Positions 7,106 through 13,604 of a DNA stretch of 23,547 bases are shown in pieces. The translations under genes and the position numbers were made by a program. The stretch's first letter is position 1, and every line of letters begins with the position of its first letter. The stretch is taken from IMG/VR virus record IMGVR_UViG_3300051215_000120, positions 1 through 23,547 of that record; one strand, written 5' to 3'. The notes beneath the pieces are model-generated. The model was not told the origin of the DNA, did no database searches, and saw only the letters and a list, made by a program, of their open reading frames with translations. The stretch is from a virus.

Positions 7106-8708
7106 TACTTTCTCCTATTGAACTGAAACACCCTGTTTTAGGTATATAAGTTAGTGAACACTCACCCAATTTACCCGTTGCCCGTTGCTTAACTATTCTG
7201 ATAGAGATAGTCTGGTCGTTGTTTTGCACATCTCTAGCTAGGCTAATGACATTGTGTGAGAACCGTTCAATACTACCTGAACCAAAACCGTCAAACATAC
7301 TGGGAGCCGACTTACGGTCTTTACTCTCACGTCTTTTTGTGTGAGACACGACTAAGGTATGGTGTCCGAACTCTTTACTTAACTGTAGTAACGTAGCTAG
7401 TGTCTGAGATAAGCGTGTAGCTACCTGCGCATCGTCGGCGCAGGCAGCAGTAATATTGTCCAGTACGACTAACTCAGTACCATCAGCCCTCACTGAGTAT
7501 TCAATGAGTGTCTTTAGTTCATCTACTGAGACGCTACCGTTTACTGTACTCACTCGTGCATACTTAGACACCCTCTCAGCTAAGTCTTTAGCCTGCTCCT
7601 CACTTACTTTACTCTCACCGAGACACCCTATGATGGGGCGACCGAGGAGCATTCCCGCTACTTTGGTCAACCATTCACGAGGGGTTTCCTCTAGAGCCAA
7701 GATAAGGACTTGTTTTTTCTGTTGAATAAGGTTCCTCACTACCCAACGGATAACCGAGGACTTCCCAACAGACGGGTCAGCAAACACTGTTGTTACTTCA
7801 CTTCTTCTCATAGTAAAGAGTTCATCTAGGGCAGGTATGCCTGTTAAGCCTATCCCTTCATAGACGCTAGACTTCCCGCTCATCTCATCTAGTAACCATT
7901 GGCTTACTTGTGCTTGGCTTACTATTCCATCGTACTCAGCTTGTTTTGCTTTTTCAAAGTCTGACTTAAACAGTCTTGAAGCCTCACTACTATCTGTGTG
8001 GTTAACCAGGTACTCGTTAGCGTCCTTGTACTGTAAGGTTACACGGTAAGCTTGACCCTTGCGTATAAGGTTCATAACCTCATCACAAGCGTCCTGACCT
8101 GCGCTATCATTATCAAAACACAGGTAAACTGACCTGAAGGACTCTACAAATTGAAGGTGTTTCTTTACAAAAGTACCTGCATTACCTGCCCCATTAGGTA
8201 CAGACAATACCGTGTACTCCGAGCCTAGCATTTGTTTGCAGGCAAGTGCATCGAACTCACCTTCAACTAGAACTAACTTATAACGCTTTGACGTGACGGT
8301 ATTAAACCCAAAGAACTGAATAGACTTCGAGTCACCTTCCCAATAAAACTGTTTCTCTACTGCCGAACGTATTTTTCTTGCTACCTGTACTCCCTGCTCA
8401 TTGTAATAGGGAAACACATATTCACCACGGGAAGCGTCCACTAAGACGTTATACTCTTTACAAATAGTCTTAGTTAGGTTTCTTTTTGTGAGTGCAAGAC
8501 ATTCTAGTTCTCTTGGTTCAAAGACAGTTGACTTTTGGGTTAAGCCTTTCACGGCTTCATCGTCACTTAGACTATTACTACAGTTAGGCGTGAAGCAAAA
8601 ATGAGAAGTAACACCGTAGTCAGTTAGTCTGTACTTTACTAGGTTGTCCTTAGAACCACATACCGGACACGGGAATTTACCCAGTATTTCTTTATTGTAC
8701 TCATTCAT
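6759..8708 (-). CDS. T7 gp4-like bifunctional DNA primase-helicase, 649 aa, with an overprinted C-terminal tail
   Basis: Domains in order: N-terminal zinc ribbon (C14, C17, C38, C43), TOPRIM primase fold (E149 in LVLVEGE; FDND at 198-201), then a RecA-like DnaB/gp4 helicase with Walker A DPSVGKSS (311-318), Walker B LVVLD (D417), SHT (455-457) and KQRATGKLG (507-515). It unwinds the fork and primes the lagging strand. The first Gly of the Walker A motif is Ala (A310). The conserved core ends near residue 530 (TGCFSS), where T7 gp4 has only a short acidic tail. Here the frame stays open for about 119 polar, low-complexity residues lying inside the resolvase gene. ATG 8708 follows GAGAGGTAATAA. 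A shorter functional product cannot be excluded. Confidence 0.92.
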   Translation of the reverse strand: MNEYNKEILGKFPCPVCGSKDNLVKYRLTDYGVTSHFCFTPNCSNSLSDDEAVKGLTQKSTVFEPRELECLALTKRNLTKTICKEYNVLVDASRGEYVFPYYNEQGVQVARKIRSAVEKQFYWEGDSKSIQFFGFNTVTSKRYKLVLVEGEFDALACKQMLGSEYTVLSVPNGAGNAGTFVKKHLQFVESFRSVYLCFDNDSAGQDACDEVMNLIRKGQAYRVTLQYKDANEYLVNHTDSSEASRLFKSDFEKAKQAEYDGIVSQAQVSQWLLDEMSGKSSVYEGIGLTGIPALDELFTMRRSEVTTVFADPSVGKSSVIRWVVRNLIQQKKQVLILALEETPREWLTKVAGMLLGRPIIGCLGESKVSEEQAKDLAERVSKYARVSTVNGSVSVDELKTLIEYSVRADGTELVVLDNITAACADDAQVATRLSQTLATLLQLSKEFGHHTLVVSHTKRRESKDRKSAPSMFDGFGSGSIERFSHNVISLARDVQNNDQTISIRIVKQRATGKLGECSLTYIPKTGCFSSIGESNDNNTDSEQIRQQSGSLFPSTEPDVNSPETTSEGIFCDIGENHDTRLCNNGEETPDIHRIQGLSSSGVGREDESFRHFRTSTFEGMSSVTKTYCKPFNGANYWGMVDKARLYLDD

Positions 8709-8760
8709 TTATTACCTCTCTCTCATGTTCGTAAAAATGAAAGTTAGTTAAAGTTAAGTT

Positions 8761-8796
8761 GTACCGTTGCAAAAACATTAAGACAAGCAACGGTAC
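8761..8796 (-). repeat. 10-bp perfect inverted repeat in the gap before the primase-helicase gene
   Basis: GTACCGTTGC (8761-8770) and GCAACGGTAC (8787-8796) are exact inverted repeats around a 16-nt A-rich spacer. The hairpin fills the only real gap (97 nt) in this part of the operon and lacks a U tract in either direction, so it is not a standard terminator. RNA processing, 5'-end protection of the helicase mRNA, or a DNA-binding site are all possible. Confidence 0.75.
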
Positions 8797-8805
8797 TTGA
8801 CACAG

Positions 8806-9459
8806 TTACATCATTTTAGCTAAGTAGTCAGCTAATTCATCAGGGTTAAAGTGTATCCCAACGTTTACTAGACAGTGTGACGTAAAGCTACAACAAGTCG
8901 GGGAACTAATAGGGAAGAACCCTTTTTTGTCGGTGTTCCATAATATGGGTAAAACACTTGTCCAGTGGAACTTGTGGGTACTACCCACATAGTCTCTTAC
9001 TCTAGTTAATACTCGGTAGTCTTTTAAGACACCTACTACAACGTAGGCTACAGGTCTTCGAGGTTCTTTCTCGAAGTATATCTGTGTTCCACTTGTATTA
9101 TAGTCAACTTGTAAGGTGTCTCCTACCTTAAAGCAAACATGAGTAGTGAATGTATTAGAACGCCCTAACATGAATGCTGTCAGTGCAACTAACCACGCTG
9201 ACCAGTCTTCCGGGTAACAGAAATAAATAGTAACAGGGGTCAAGGCTAGACAATTAAAGTCACTATTCTCATTAAGACCACGCTCTCTCATTGTCTGTGT
9301 CAATGTTCTCGAGAAAATTTTCGGGTAAGTCTGCTGAGAGGACTGCAGTGGTAATTGACTTGCTTTGAGTATATTGATAATACCTCGATGCAAGTAATGA
9401 TAACCTTTGGTAAGTTGGGAACTTACCCGTTGTTTTATAGTTGATATAAGCATACTCAT
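8806..9459 (-). CDS. Unknown protein, possible permuted papain-like (NlpC/P60-type) cysteine hydrolase, 217 aa
   Basis: The start at 9459 is chosen because AAGGAGG lies seven bases upstream, the best ribosome site in the operon. Residues 70-217 look like a compact alpha/beta domain: a helix WSAWLVALTAFM, then THVCF (H107), beta strands (TLQVDY, QIYF, AYVVVGVL), then PTCCSFTSHCLVNVGI (C189/C190) and NPDELADYLAKM. The order His then Cys, with a terminal 'P-x-x-L' helix, recalls permuted papain-like hydrolases in phages; this is tentative. Residues 1-62 overlap the end of the upstream gene in another frame and are Ser/Gln/Thr rich, so they may be an overprinted extension. Confidence 0.6.
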   Translation of the reverse strand: MSMLISTIKQRVSSQLTKGYHYLHRGIINILKASQLPLQSSQQTYPKIFSRTLTQTMRERGLNENSDFNCLALTPVTIYFCYPEDWSAWLVALTAFMLGRSNTFTTHVCFKVGDTLQVDYNTSGTQIYFEKEPRRPVAYVVVGVLKDYRVLTRVRDYVGSTHKFHWTSVLPILWNTDKKGFFPISSPTCCSFTSHCLVNVGIHFNPDELADYLAKMM

Positions 9460-9949
9460 TTATTACCTCCTTAATTGGTTTATCTAAACCAATTTTTTTG
9501 TGTATTCTCGACGCTGTAACTATGTCCCGGATAGTAGGTTGGGTGTGTGCTTCTTTAACGTCTCCTAATTCTAAACTAATGCCTAATGAGCGTGCTTCTA
9601 CAACCAATTCTATCCAAGTTACACGAGCCTTAAGCCTAGATATAACTAGGTTTATGTCGTCATGGTATGCCTTCATGAACTCCAATATTACAAGCATTCT
9701 TTCAGTGTGTTTGGCATACTCTCTCTCCTCATGGGGGTTAGGTGGCAGATACCATGTGTCTTTAGGACACCATTGTTTCCTACCGTAATGTCGCCTAGCT
9801 AGACAAGACGCTAAGTCAGAGAGAGCTACCCACGAGGCATCCCTCTCCTCTCTAGTCATAGAACTACCAGACCGTAGTTTGTCTAGTAGTTCATTCCTAT
9901 CCTCTAGCTTATAGGCATACTCTCTTCTGAGTTCCTTAGCTAGTTTCAT
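9272..9949 (-). CDS. Unknown charged helical protein, 225 aa
   Basis: The start at 9949 is 2 nt after the upstream stop (TAG 9954-9952). The ribosome site is weak (GGGTTATAG), so coupling is likely. The protein is mostly helical and strongly charged at the N-terminus (KLAKELRREYAYKLEDRNELLDKL), with a Trp/Pro-rich turn (QWCPKDTWYLPPNPHEE) near residue 65-80 and a middle helix (RMLVILEFMKAYHDDINLVISRL). No catalytic motif is recognised. Between a ParB-like gene and the helicase gene, it might be a helicase loader or accessory replication factor, but this rests on position only. The last 188 bases are shared out of frame with the next gene. Confidence 0.72.
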   Translation of the reverse strand: MKLAKELRREYAYKLEDRNELLDKLRSGSSMTREERDASWVALSDLASCLARRHYGRKQWCPKDTWYLPPNPHEEREYAKHTERMLVILEFMKAYHDDINLVISRLKARVTWIELVVEARSLGISLELGDVKEAHTQPTIRDIVTASRIHKKIGLDKPIKEVINEYAYINYKTTGKFPTYQRLSLLASRYYQYTQSKSITTAVLSADLPENFLENIDTDNERAWS

Positions 9950-9951
9950 GT

Positions 9952-10296
9952 CTATAACCCGTAGTTAGGTTTGTCTAAGTATTTCAGGTTGAGAGGTGCT
10001 GAGTGTACCCGTTGGGATAGACCTCCTGCTCGTTTAGGAGGAAGTGTTTTCATACTACCGTCCTCAACCATCTTCTGGAAAACAGCGTCCATAACAGAGT
10101 CTAAGATACCACGCTGTTCAACGGTTAACCCGTCCTGATAAACTACCTTTGGTAAGTGGAACAACTCATCAATGTCTTCTTTAGAACAAGGGTTCTTCGT
10201 CACCAGTTGTTCCATCATCTGCTGGTTCGCCTGTCTGTTCGCTATTCTGCTCATCACTCTGCTGTTGTTCGGGTTGTTGTTGTTGTTGCTGTTCAT
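9952..10296 (-). CDS. Unknown protein with an Asn-rich N-terminus, 114 aa
   Basis: ATG at 10296 has TAGGA seven bases upstream. The first 12 residues are nearly all Asn/Ser (MNSNNNNNPNNS), encoded by a CAA-type repeat that is poly-Gln in the overlapping ParB-like frame. The conserved-looking part is probably residues 25-114, with helices (CSKEDIDELFHL, GLTVEQRGILDSVMDAVFQKMVEDG) and a basic end (PPKRAGGLSQRV). A later start at the second Met (residue 15) is possible but has no better ribosome site. No family is recognised. Its first 116 bases overlap the preceding gene. Confidence 0.68.
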   Translation of the reverse strand: MNSNNNNNPNNSRVMSRIANRQANQQMMEQLVTKNPCSKEDIDELFHLPKVVYQDGLTVEQRGILDSVMDAVFQKMVEDGSMKTLPPKRAGGLSQRVHSAPLNLKYLDKPNYGL

Positions 10297-11248
10297 TTTG
10301 TGTTCCTACTAATTTTCTTGCTTCGAGGACGATAACAGTGTCTTCTAGTTTAGCTATGTCTAATGTTTCCATTCCTTCATAGACAAGTTTACCAATATTT
10401 GTGGCATACCGGGCTACGTTGGTGTATTTGACTGTTTTAAGTGCAGTCTCAAGGGAACTAATAAATAGTTTACCTACTTTAGTTAGAACCTCGACATTAG
10501 AGAACCATGTTAAAATACCTTTGTGGTTCTGGGCTAAACTGGTTAAGAATGCACGAGCAATAGAAGCTATAGTGTTACGCTGTAAGCCTAACTTCTCAGC
10601 TACCGTAGGACACGACACCATTAAGATAAATGCCTCTTTAGCGTGTTTGCTAGAGTCAGCACTCATAGCTAATTGGTTAATATCCTGAGTGTCTATCTGT
10701 TGACTTTGTTTTGTGACGTTAAGCTTTTCTGTAGGAGTCATAGCTCGGCTTGCATTAGCCGCAAGCACTGATAGAGCCGCATCTTCCCAAGTCTGGTAAT
10801 AGGACACAGTGACAGGTATCATTACTTCTTTGGGGGCTATACCATTGGCATAAGCCCAAGTCAGTAAACCAGTTATACGGTGACGACCAGACACAGTAAA
10901 GGTAAACTCATTATCTGTCTCATCATCTACGACTTCTGGTAAGTCAGCTTGGCAGTCAACGTAGTCAGACTGATACACGACACCCACCTCAATAGGGGTG
11001 AGTAACTTCCCGATAACTAATAACCCTATCTGAGAGTCTAGTAGGAAGTTCAATGCCTTTTTAGGGTTGACCTCAAATTGGTTTAATAGGGCATCACCCG
11101 ACGCTAGATAAGATAACCGTTCCAGACTTAGTTGTCTGTGGAACCGTAAATTATCACTAATGGTAAACGATAATGTAGAACGTAGCTTACTTAAATTAGC
11201 TACAGTTACGTCACTAGCTTGCAGTTTTGTGTATTGGTTGTTAGACAT
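10181..11248 (-). CDS. ParB/Srx-fold protein with an acidic C-terminal tail, 355 aa
   Basis: The start is placed at 11248 (MSNNQYTK) because AGAGAGGT lies eight bases upstream; an in-frame ATG at 11305 has no such site and would overlap the previous gene. A ParB-like nuclease/CTPase-type motif lies around residues 110-175: TFTVSGRHRITGLL, VMIPVTVSYY, then AANASRAMTPTEKLN, the pattern of ParB N-terminal domains (G-x-H/R-R followed by an 'N..R...t..E' helix). The middle is helical. The last 40 residues are Gln-rich then acidic, ending GDEEPLF, similar in style to the acidic tip of SSB proteins (E. coli SSB ends DDDIPF). It may be a DNA-binding or protein-recruiting replication factor; no partner ParA or parS site was seen. 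Confidence 0.7.
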   Translation of the reverse strand: MSNNQYTKLQASDVTVANLSKLRSTLSFTISDNLRFHRQLSLERLSYLASGDALLNQFEVNPKKALNFLLDSQIGLLVIGKLLTPIEVGVVYQSDYVDCQADLPEVVDDETDNEFTFTVSGRHRITGLLTWAYANGIAPKEVMIPVTVSYYQTWEDAALSVLAANASRAMTPTEKLNVTKQSQQIDTQDINQLAMSADSSKHAKEAFILMVSCPTVAEKLGLQRNTIASIARAFLTSLAQNHKGILTWFSNVEVLTKVGKLFISSLETALKTVKYTNVARYATNIGKLVYEGMETLDIAKLEDTVIVLEARKLVGTQNEQQQQQQPEQQQSDEQNSEQTGEPADDGTTGDEEPLF

Positions 11249-11261
11249 TGTAGTTACCTCT

Positions 11262-11516
11262 CTAATTTTTGTGTGTGCTTGCATTGGAAAACGAACGTTC
11301 CTCATGTTCCCCCTCAGTAATTAATTGGGTAGCTAGGTTATAGTACCCCATTACGGAAGGGTCAGTGTAGTGTTTGTTTAATTGAGCAGCGTTGTCAAGG
11401 TTAATTAATAACTCACCATTTTCATACAAGGTGAAGCTACCACTAAAACTAAACTCTCCCACATACTCAGTTTCTTTACCAGTGTAGAACCCGTCTAGAA
11501 GTTTTCTGTAAAACAT
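11262..11516 (-). CDS. Hypothetical protein, 84 aa
   Basis: ATG at 11516 has AGGAGG six bases upstream, and the ORF ends TAG at 11264-11262 just before the Shine-Dalgarno of the ParB-like gene. The N-terminal half is beta-strand-like (EFSFSGSFTLYENGELLINL), followed by a helix with YYNLATQLI and a charged tail. No family is recognised. An intergenic hairpin element (11541-11585) lies upstream. Confidence 0.7.
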   Translation of the reverse strand: MFYRKLLDGFYTGKETEYVGEFSFSGSFTLYENGELLINLDNAAQLNKHYTDPSVMGYYNLATQLITEGEHEERSFSNASTHKN

Positions 11517-11536
11517 AACAGCCTCCTGTTTAAAGT

Positions 11537-11586
11537 AACTCTATCGGGAGGGATAAGCTTAGTGTCCTTATCCCTATTCGTACAGT
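11537..11586 (-). repeat. Intergenic hairpin element, copy 1
   Basis: A 9-bp stem, AGGGATAAG (11549-11557) with CTTATCCCT (11567-11575), has a 9-nt loop. Reading leftward it contains AAGCTTATCC and is followed by ATAGAGT, as in copies at 12427-12470, 13144-13190 and 13605-13650. No U tract follows it on either strand. Confidence 0.8.
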
Positions 11587-11644
11587 TACCATACACCCCA
11601 TGTACTGAATATTAGTGTGTGTTCTTCTCTCATTGTATTTCCCT

Positions 11645-11803
11645 CTATATTTGTTCTGGATGCAGACTAGGTAAGCTATAACCTACGGCTGCTGTCTGAA
11701 TTTCTCTAGGGTTGACATTAAATTCTAGTGCCTTTTTCACTATGTTGGTATAGTACCTGCTATAATGCCTGTACCCAAACTCGTCTCGGAAAAAGTACAT
11801 CAT
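11645..11803 (-). CDS. Small basic protein, 52 aa
   Basis: ATG at 11803-11801 (second Met directly after) follows TTGGAGGT about eight bases upstream. The protein begins MMYFFRDEFGYRHYSRYY and ends GYSLPSLHPEQI at TAG 11647-11645. It is Tyr/Arg rich in the first 20 residues, then a helix (IVKKALEFNVNPREIQTAAV) that could be a short DNA- or protein-binding helix. No family is recognised. The strong ribosome site and position in the operon support it. Confidence 0.65.
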   Translation of the reverse strand: MMYFFRDEFGYRHYSRYYTNIVKKALEFNVNPREIQTAAVGYSLPSLHPEQI

Positions 11804-11825
11804 AATAAACACCTCCAATTGTCAG

Positions 11826-11876
11826 CTAAGAACTTAAATGTAACGTCTCAAGATAAGCATTGCTGCTGTCTTTCAT
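11826..11876 (-). CDS. Possible micro-ORF, 16 aa
   Basis: ATG 11876-11874 shares one base with the HNH gene stop (TAATG), with GAGGA about nine bases upstream. It encodes MKDSSNAYLETLHLSS and ends at TAG 11828-11826, shortly before the ribosome site of the 52-aa gene. It may be a real micropeptide, a coupling ORF, or chance. Only the junction geometry supports it. Confidence 0.3.
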   Translation of the reverse strand: MKDSSNAYLETLHLSS

Positions 11877-12175
11877 TATGTGTGTTCCTCGTAATATTTA
11901 ACTAAGCTCGATACTCCCACCATGTCCACATAAGCTAGGTTATAGTTACAGAAGGCGCAAATAACTCCTCGTGTTTTCCCAGTCTGGTGTGAATGGTCTT
12001 GTACTTTCCGTTGTCTCCCTGTAGGTTCAAATGGACGACCACAAAGTTCACAGTGAGTAGCTGAGTTATATTCATCAAAGTCACCGTCAGGGTATCTCAA
12101 GTTATAGACACGACGACGGTGATAGTCGGGGTCACTCAGCTTTCTAGCTTCATAAGCTTCCTTGTTGTAAGTCAT
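11876..12175 (-). CDS. HNH / endonuclease VII-like nuclease, 99 aa
   Basis: This is the recombination endonuclease VII pattern: C42-x2-C45, then D60-H61-x-H63-x2-G66-x2-R69-G70 and C73-x2-C76-N77. The two CxxC pairs bind zinc and the DH.H segment is the metal-dependent nuclease site. T4 endonuclease VII resolves Holliday junctions; phage homologues this short may instead be nicking or homing-type enzymes. The start is taken at 12175, where ATG overlaps the upstream stop (TAATG) with GGAAGG in front; an upstream Met at 12202 would lie inside the previous gene. Residues 1-40 are charged and helical. Confidence 0.85.
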   Translation of the reverse strand: MTYNKEAYEARKLSDPDYHRRRVYNLRYPDGDFDEYNSATHCELCGRPFEPTGRQRKVQDHSHQTGKTRGVICAFCNYNLAYVDMVGVSSLVKYYEEHT

Positions 12176-12393
12176 TATACTTCCTTCCCAGATACTAACC
12201 ATATACCTATTGTGTGGTACTTCCAGTTATCAGGGTGAAACTTTGTCCGACCCTCAGAGTCACTCAAGGGTATGCTTGTTGGTACGATATACACACCATC
12301 AAGATAGGTAAGTTTTACCCAAGAGTTAAGTACCGTAACGCTTCCTATTTCCGTGTTTTCCCATGAATAACGGATGACTTTTGTGGTGTTCAT
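12175..12393 (-). CDS. Hypothetical protein, 72 aa
   Basis: The start at 12393 has GAGAGAGGT about seven bases upstream, and the stop overlaps the HNH start by one base. It is beta-strand-rich (SVTVLNSWVKLTYLDGVYIVPT, HTIGIWLVSG) with a charged loop between, perhaps a small beta-barrel. No family is recognised. The leader before it contains hairpin element copy 2. Confidence 0.68.
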   Translation of the reverse strand: MNTTKVIRYSWENTEIGSVTVLNSWVKLTYLDGVYIVPTSIPLSDSEGRTKFHPDNWKYHTIGIWLVSGKEV

Positions 12394-12426
12394 AATAGAA
12401 ACCTCTCTCTCTTTGTGTTCGTTTGT

Positions 12427-12470
12427 TAGAGCCTAGACTCTATCGGGTAAGCTTTGTGCCTTACCCGTAC
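12427..12470 (-). repeat. Intergenic hairpin element, copy 2
   Basis: Two adjacent hairpins: TAGAG (12427-12431) with CTCTA (12438-12442), and CGGGTAAG (12444-12451) with CTTACCCG (12460-12467). Reading leftward: TTGTAC, the long stem with AAGCTTACCC, then ATAGAGT. Nearly identical to copy 4 outside the loop. Confidence 0.85.
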
Positions 12471-12498
12471 AATCTAGTTAGTGCATTCTATACCACCT

Positions 12499-12789
12499 TT
12501 AAATCTCGATAGTTGTCCCATGATGCTCGTACCATTTACGTTGGTAAAACACACCACCTAAGATATAATGCAGACAAGCATCTAAAGACTGAAAGCATTT
12601 CGTTGGTGTGTTATCCCCATAGACCTGCCAGTTACCATCTCTGTACAGGATGGAAGCATCATACTCTTGGTAAAAATGAGGGTCATCGTCAACGTGGTAG
12701 AACGTAACCCCGTGATGAGCTAGAGTCCTTTCATCGTAACGGGTATTAGTTCTGGGATAGTTGAGTCTTAGGTTAGTTGAAGTAAACAT
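12499..12789 (-). CDS. Hypothetical protein, 96 aa
   Basis: The protein is aromatic and His/Asp rich, with HHGVTFYHVDDDPHFYQEYDA (split across residues 25-45), then YRDGNWQVYGDN, CFQSLDACLHYILGG and KWYEHHGTT. It may bind metal through its many His/Asp residues, but no known motif is present. The start at 12789 lacks a clear Shine-Dalgarno (ACACAAACCT precedes ATG), unusual among its neighbours; initiation may use an AC-rich unstructured leader or coupling to the gene 28 nt upstream. Confidence 0.62.
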   Translation of the reverse strand: MFTSTNLRLNYPRTNTRYDERTLAHHGVTFYHVDDDPHFYQEYDASILYRDGNWQVYGDNTPTKCFQSLDACLHYILGGVFYQRKWYEHHGTTIEI

Positions 12790-12817
12790 AGGTTTGTGTC
12801 CGTGTGTGTGTTTGTGT

Positions 12818-13096
12818 CTAAGCTTTGATGAGGGCTAGATATTCTTTTCGTTCAAAGTCTTCCCCTCTTATAATACCGTAACCAGTACACTCGTTACGGT
12901 AAGCTTTGTGGTTTAACCAACCATCATAGACTGTTATCTCACGACGGTTTACCCGTTCAGCATTATGGTACATTAACTGATAAGCCCAGGTTGTTAGCTT
13001 TTCTGCCCGTTGTTTGTTACCAGTAACCACTGAGTCTTTAAGGATACGCTCAAAGTTACGTCTGTTGTCATCTATCTGACCGTTGTATTCTAACAT
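12818..13096 (-). CDS. Hypothetical protein, 92 aa, soluble paralogue of the membrane-anchored 122-aa protein
   Basis: ATG at 13096 has AGAGG eight bases upstream. Residues 6-92 align with residues 32-117 of the protein encoded at 1572-1940 (shared DxxRRNxxxxLKD....GN core, NAxRV, Y..G), which carries an extra N-terminal membrane helix. The helix-rich sequence has a Lys/Arg-rich C-terminal part. The function is unknown. Having both copies in one operon suggests duplication followed by gain or loss of the anchor. Confidence 0.72.
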   Translation of the reverse strand: MLEYNGQIDDNRRNFERILKDSVVTGNKQRAEKLTTWAYQLMYHNAERVNRREITVYDGWLNHKAYRNECTGYGIIRGEDFERKEYLALIKA

Positions 13097-13143
13097 AGTG
13101 TGTGCCTCTAATAGGTAGGTTTCTGTGTAGAGTTAGTATGATA

Positions 13144-13190
13144 AACTCTATTCAGTCAGCACAACTGGATAAGCTTGCTGACTGATACAA
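13144..13190 (-). repeat. Intergenic hairpin element, copy 3 (divergent stem)
   Basis: A 10-bp stem, TCAGTCAGCA (13152-13161) with TGCTGACTGA (13176-13185), has a 14-nt loop containing GGATAAGCT. The flanks match the other copies (leftward: TTGTAT before, ATAGAGT after), but the stem sequence differs while its pairing is kept. That pattern of compensating change suggests the folded RNA is what matters. Confidence 0.8.
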
Positions 13191-13199
13191 TTCATCAAC

Positions 13200-13580
13200 T
13201 TACAGATGGATACAGTTACCTGTTCCTAGTTCATAGACAGCTAATTGGTTGTGTTTTTTTCCGAGTGCCAAAGCTTCATCTTTTGTCTCAACCCATTGGC
13301 TAATGTCAAAGTAGAAGTTGTCATCCTCTGGGTTAAACCATGCCCCTAAGTATTTGTTAGCTTTCACAGATAACTCAGCACGGACTTTAATGAAGTACTT
13401 AGCCAAGTGCTTATCGGTACACTCAGAAGCTGGTACTTTGCACTCGTAATTAGATAAGCTTACTAGGTATCCTTTAGTGTGTTTGATACCATGAGTATAG
13501 CCACCCATGTCTTTAATTTGTTGAACAGTAGGTAGTCTGGTAGCATCGTTCCAGTATTCAGCAGTGTTTTTGTTAGACAT
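13200..13580 (-). CDS. Hypothetical protein, 126 aa
   Basis: ATG 13580 is preceded by TGAGGTTACT, the same context as the next gene upstream (AGGGGTTACT). The protein looks alpha/beta, with WNDATRLPTVQQIKDMGGY near the N-terminus, YFIKVRAELSVKANKYLGAWF in the middle, and FDISQWVETKDEALALGKKH then AVYELGTGNCI at the end. The end resembles small phage proteins that take part in host takeover, but no known family is assigned. It is the second gene from the leftward promoters. Confidence 0.72.
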   Translation of the reverse strand: MSNKNTAEYWNDATRLPTVQQIKDMGGYTHGIKHTKGYLVSLSNYECKVPASECTDKHLAKYFIKVRAELSVKANKYLGAWFNPEDDNFYFDISQWVETKDEALALGKKHNQLAVYELGTGNCIHL

Positions 13581-13590
13581 AGTAACCTCA

Positions 13591-13604
13591 GTGTGTGTGT
13601 GTGT
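13591..13604. repeat. Dinucleotide (TG/AC)n tract in a gene leader
   Basis: A 14-nt GT repeat on the plus strand, AC in the mRNA, directly upstream of the ribosome site of the 126-aa gene and next to hairpin element copy 4. Confidence 0.85.

Noticed and set aside
11249-11305. Upstream in-frame ATG (11305) as the start of the ParB-like gene
   Set aside because: It lies inside the preceding gene without a ribosome site, while ATG 11248 has AGAGAGGT at the right distance.
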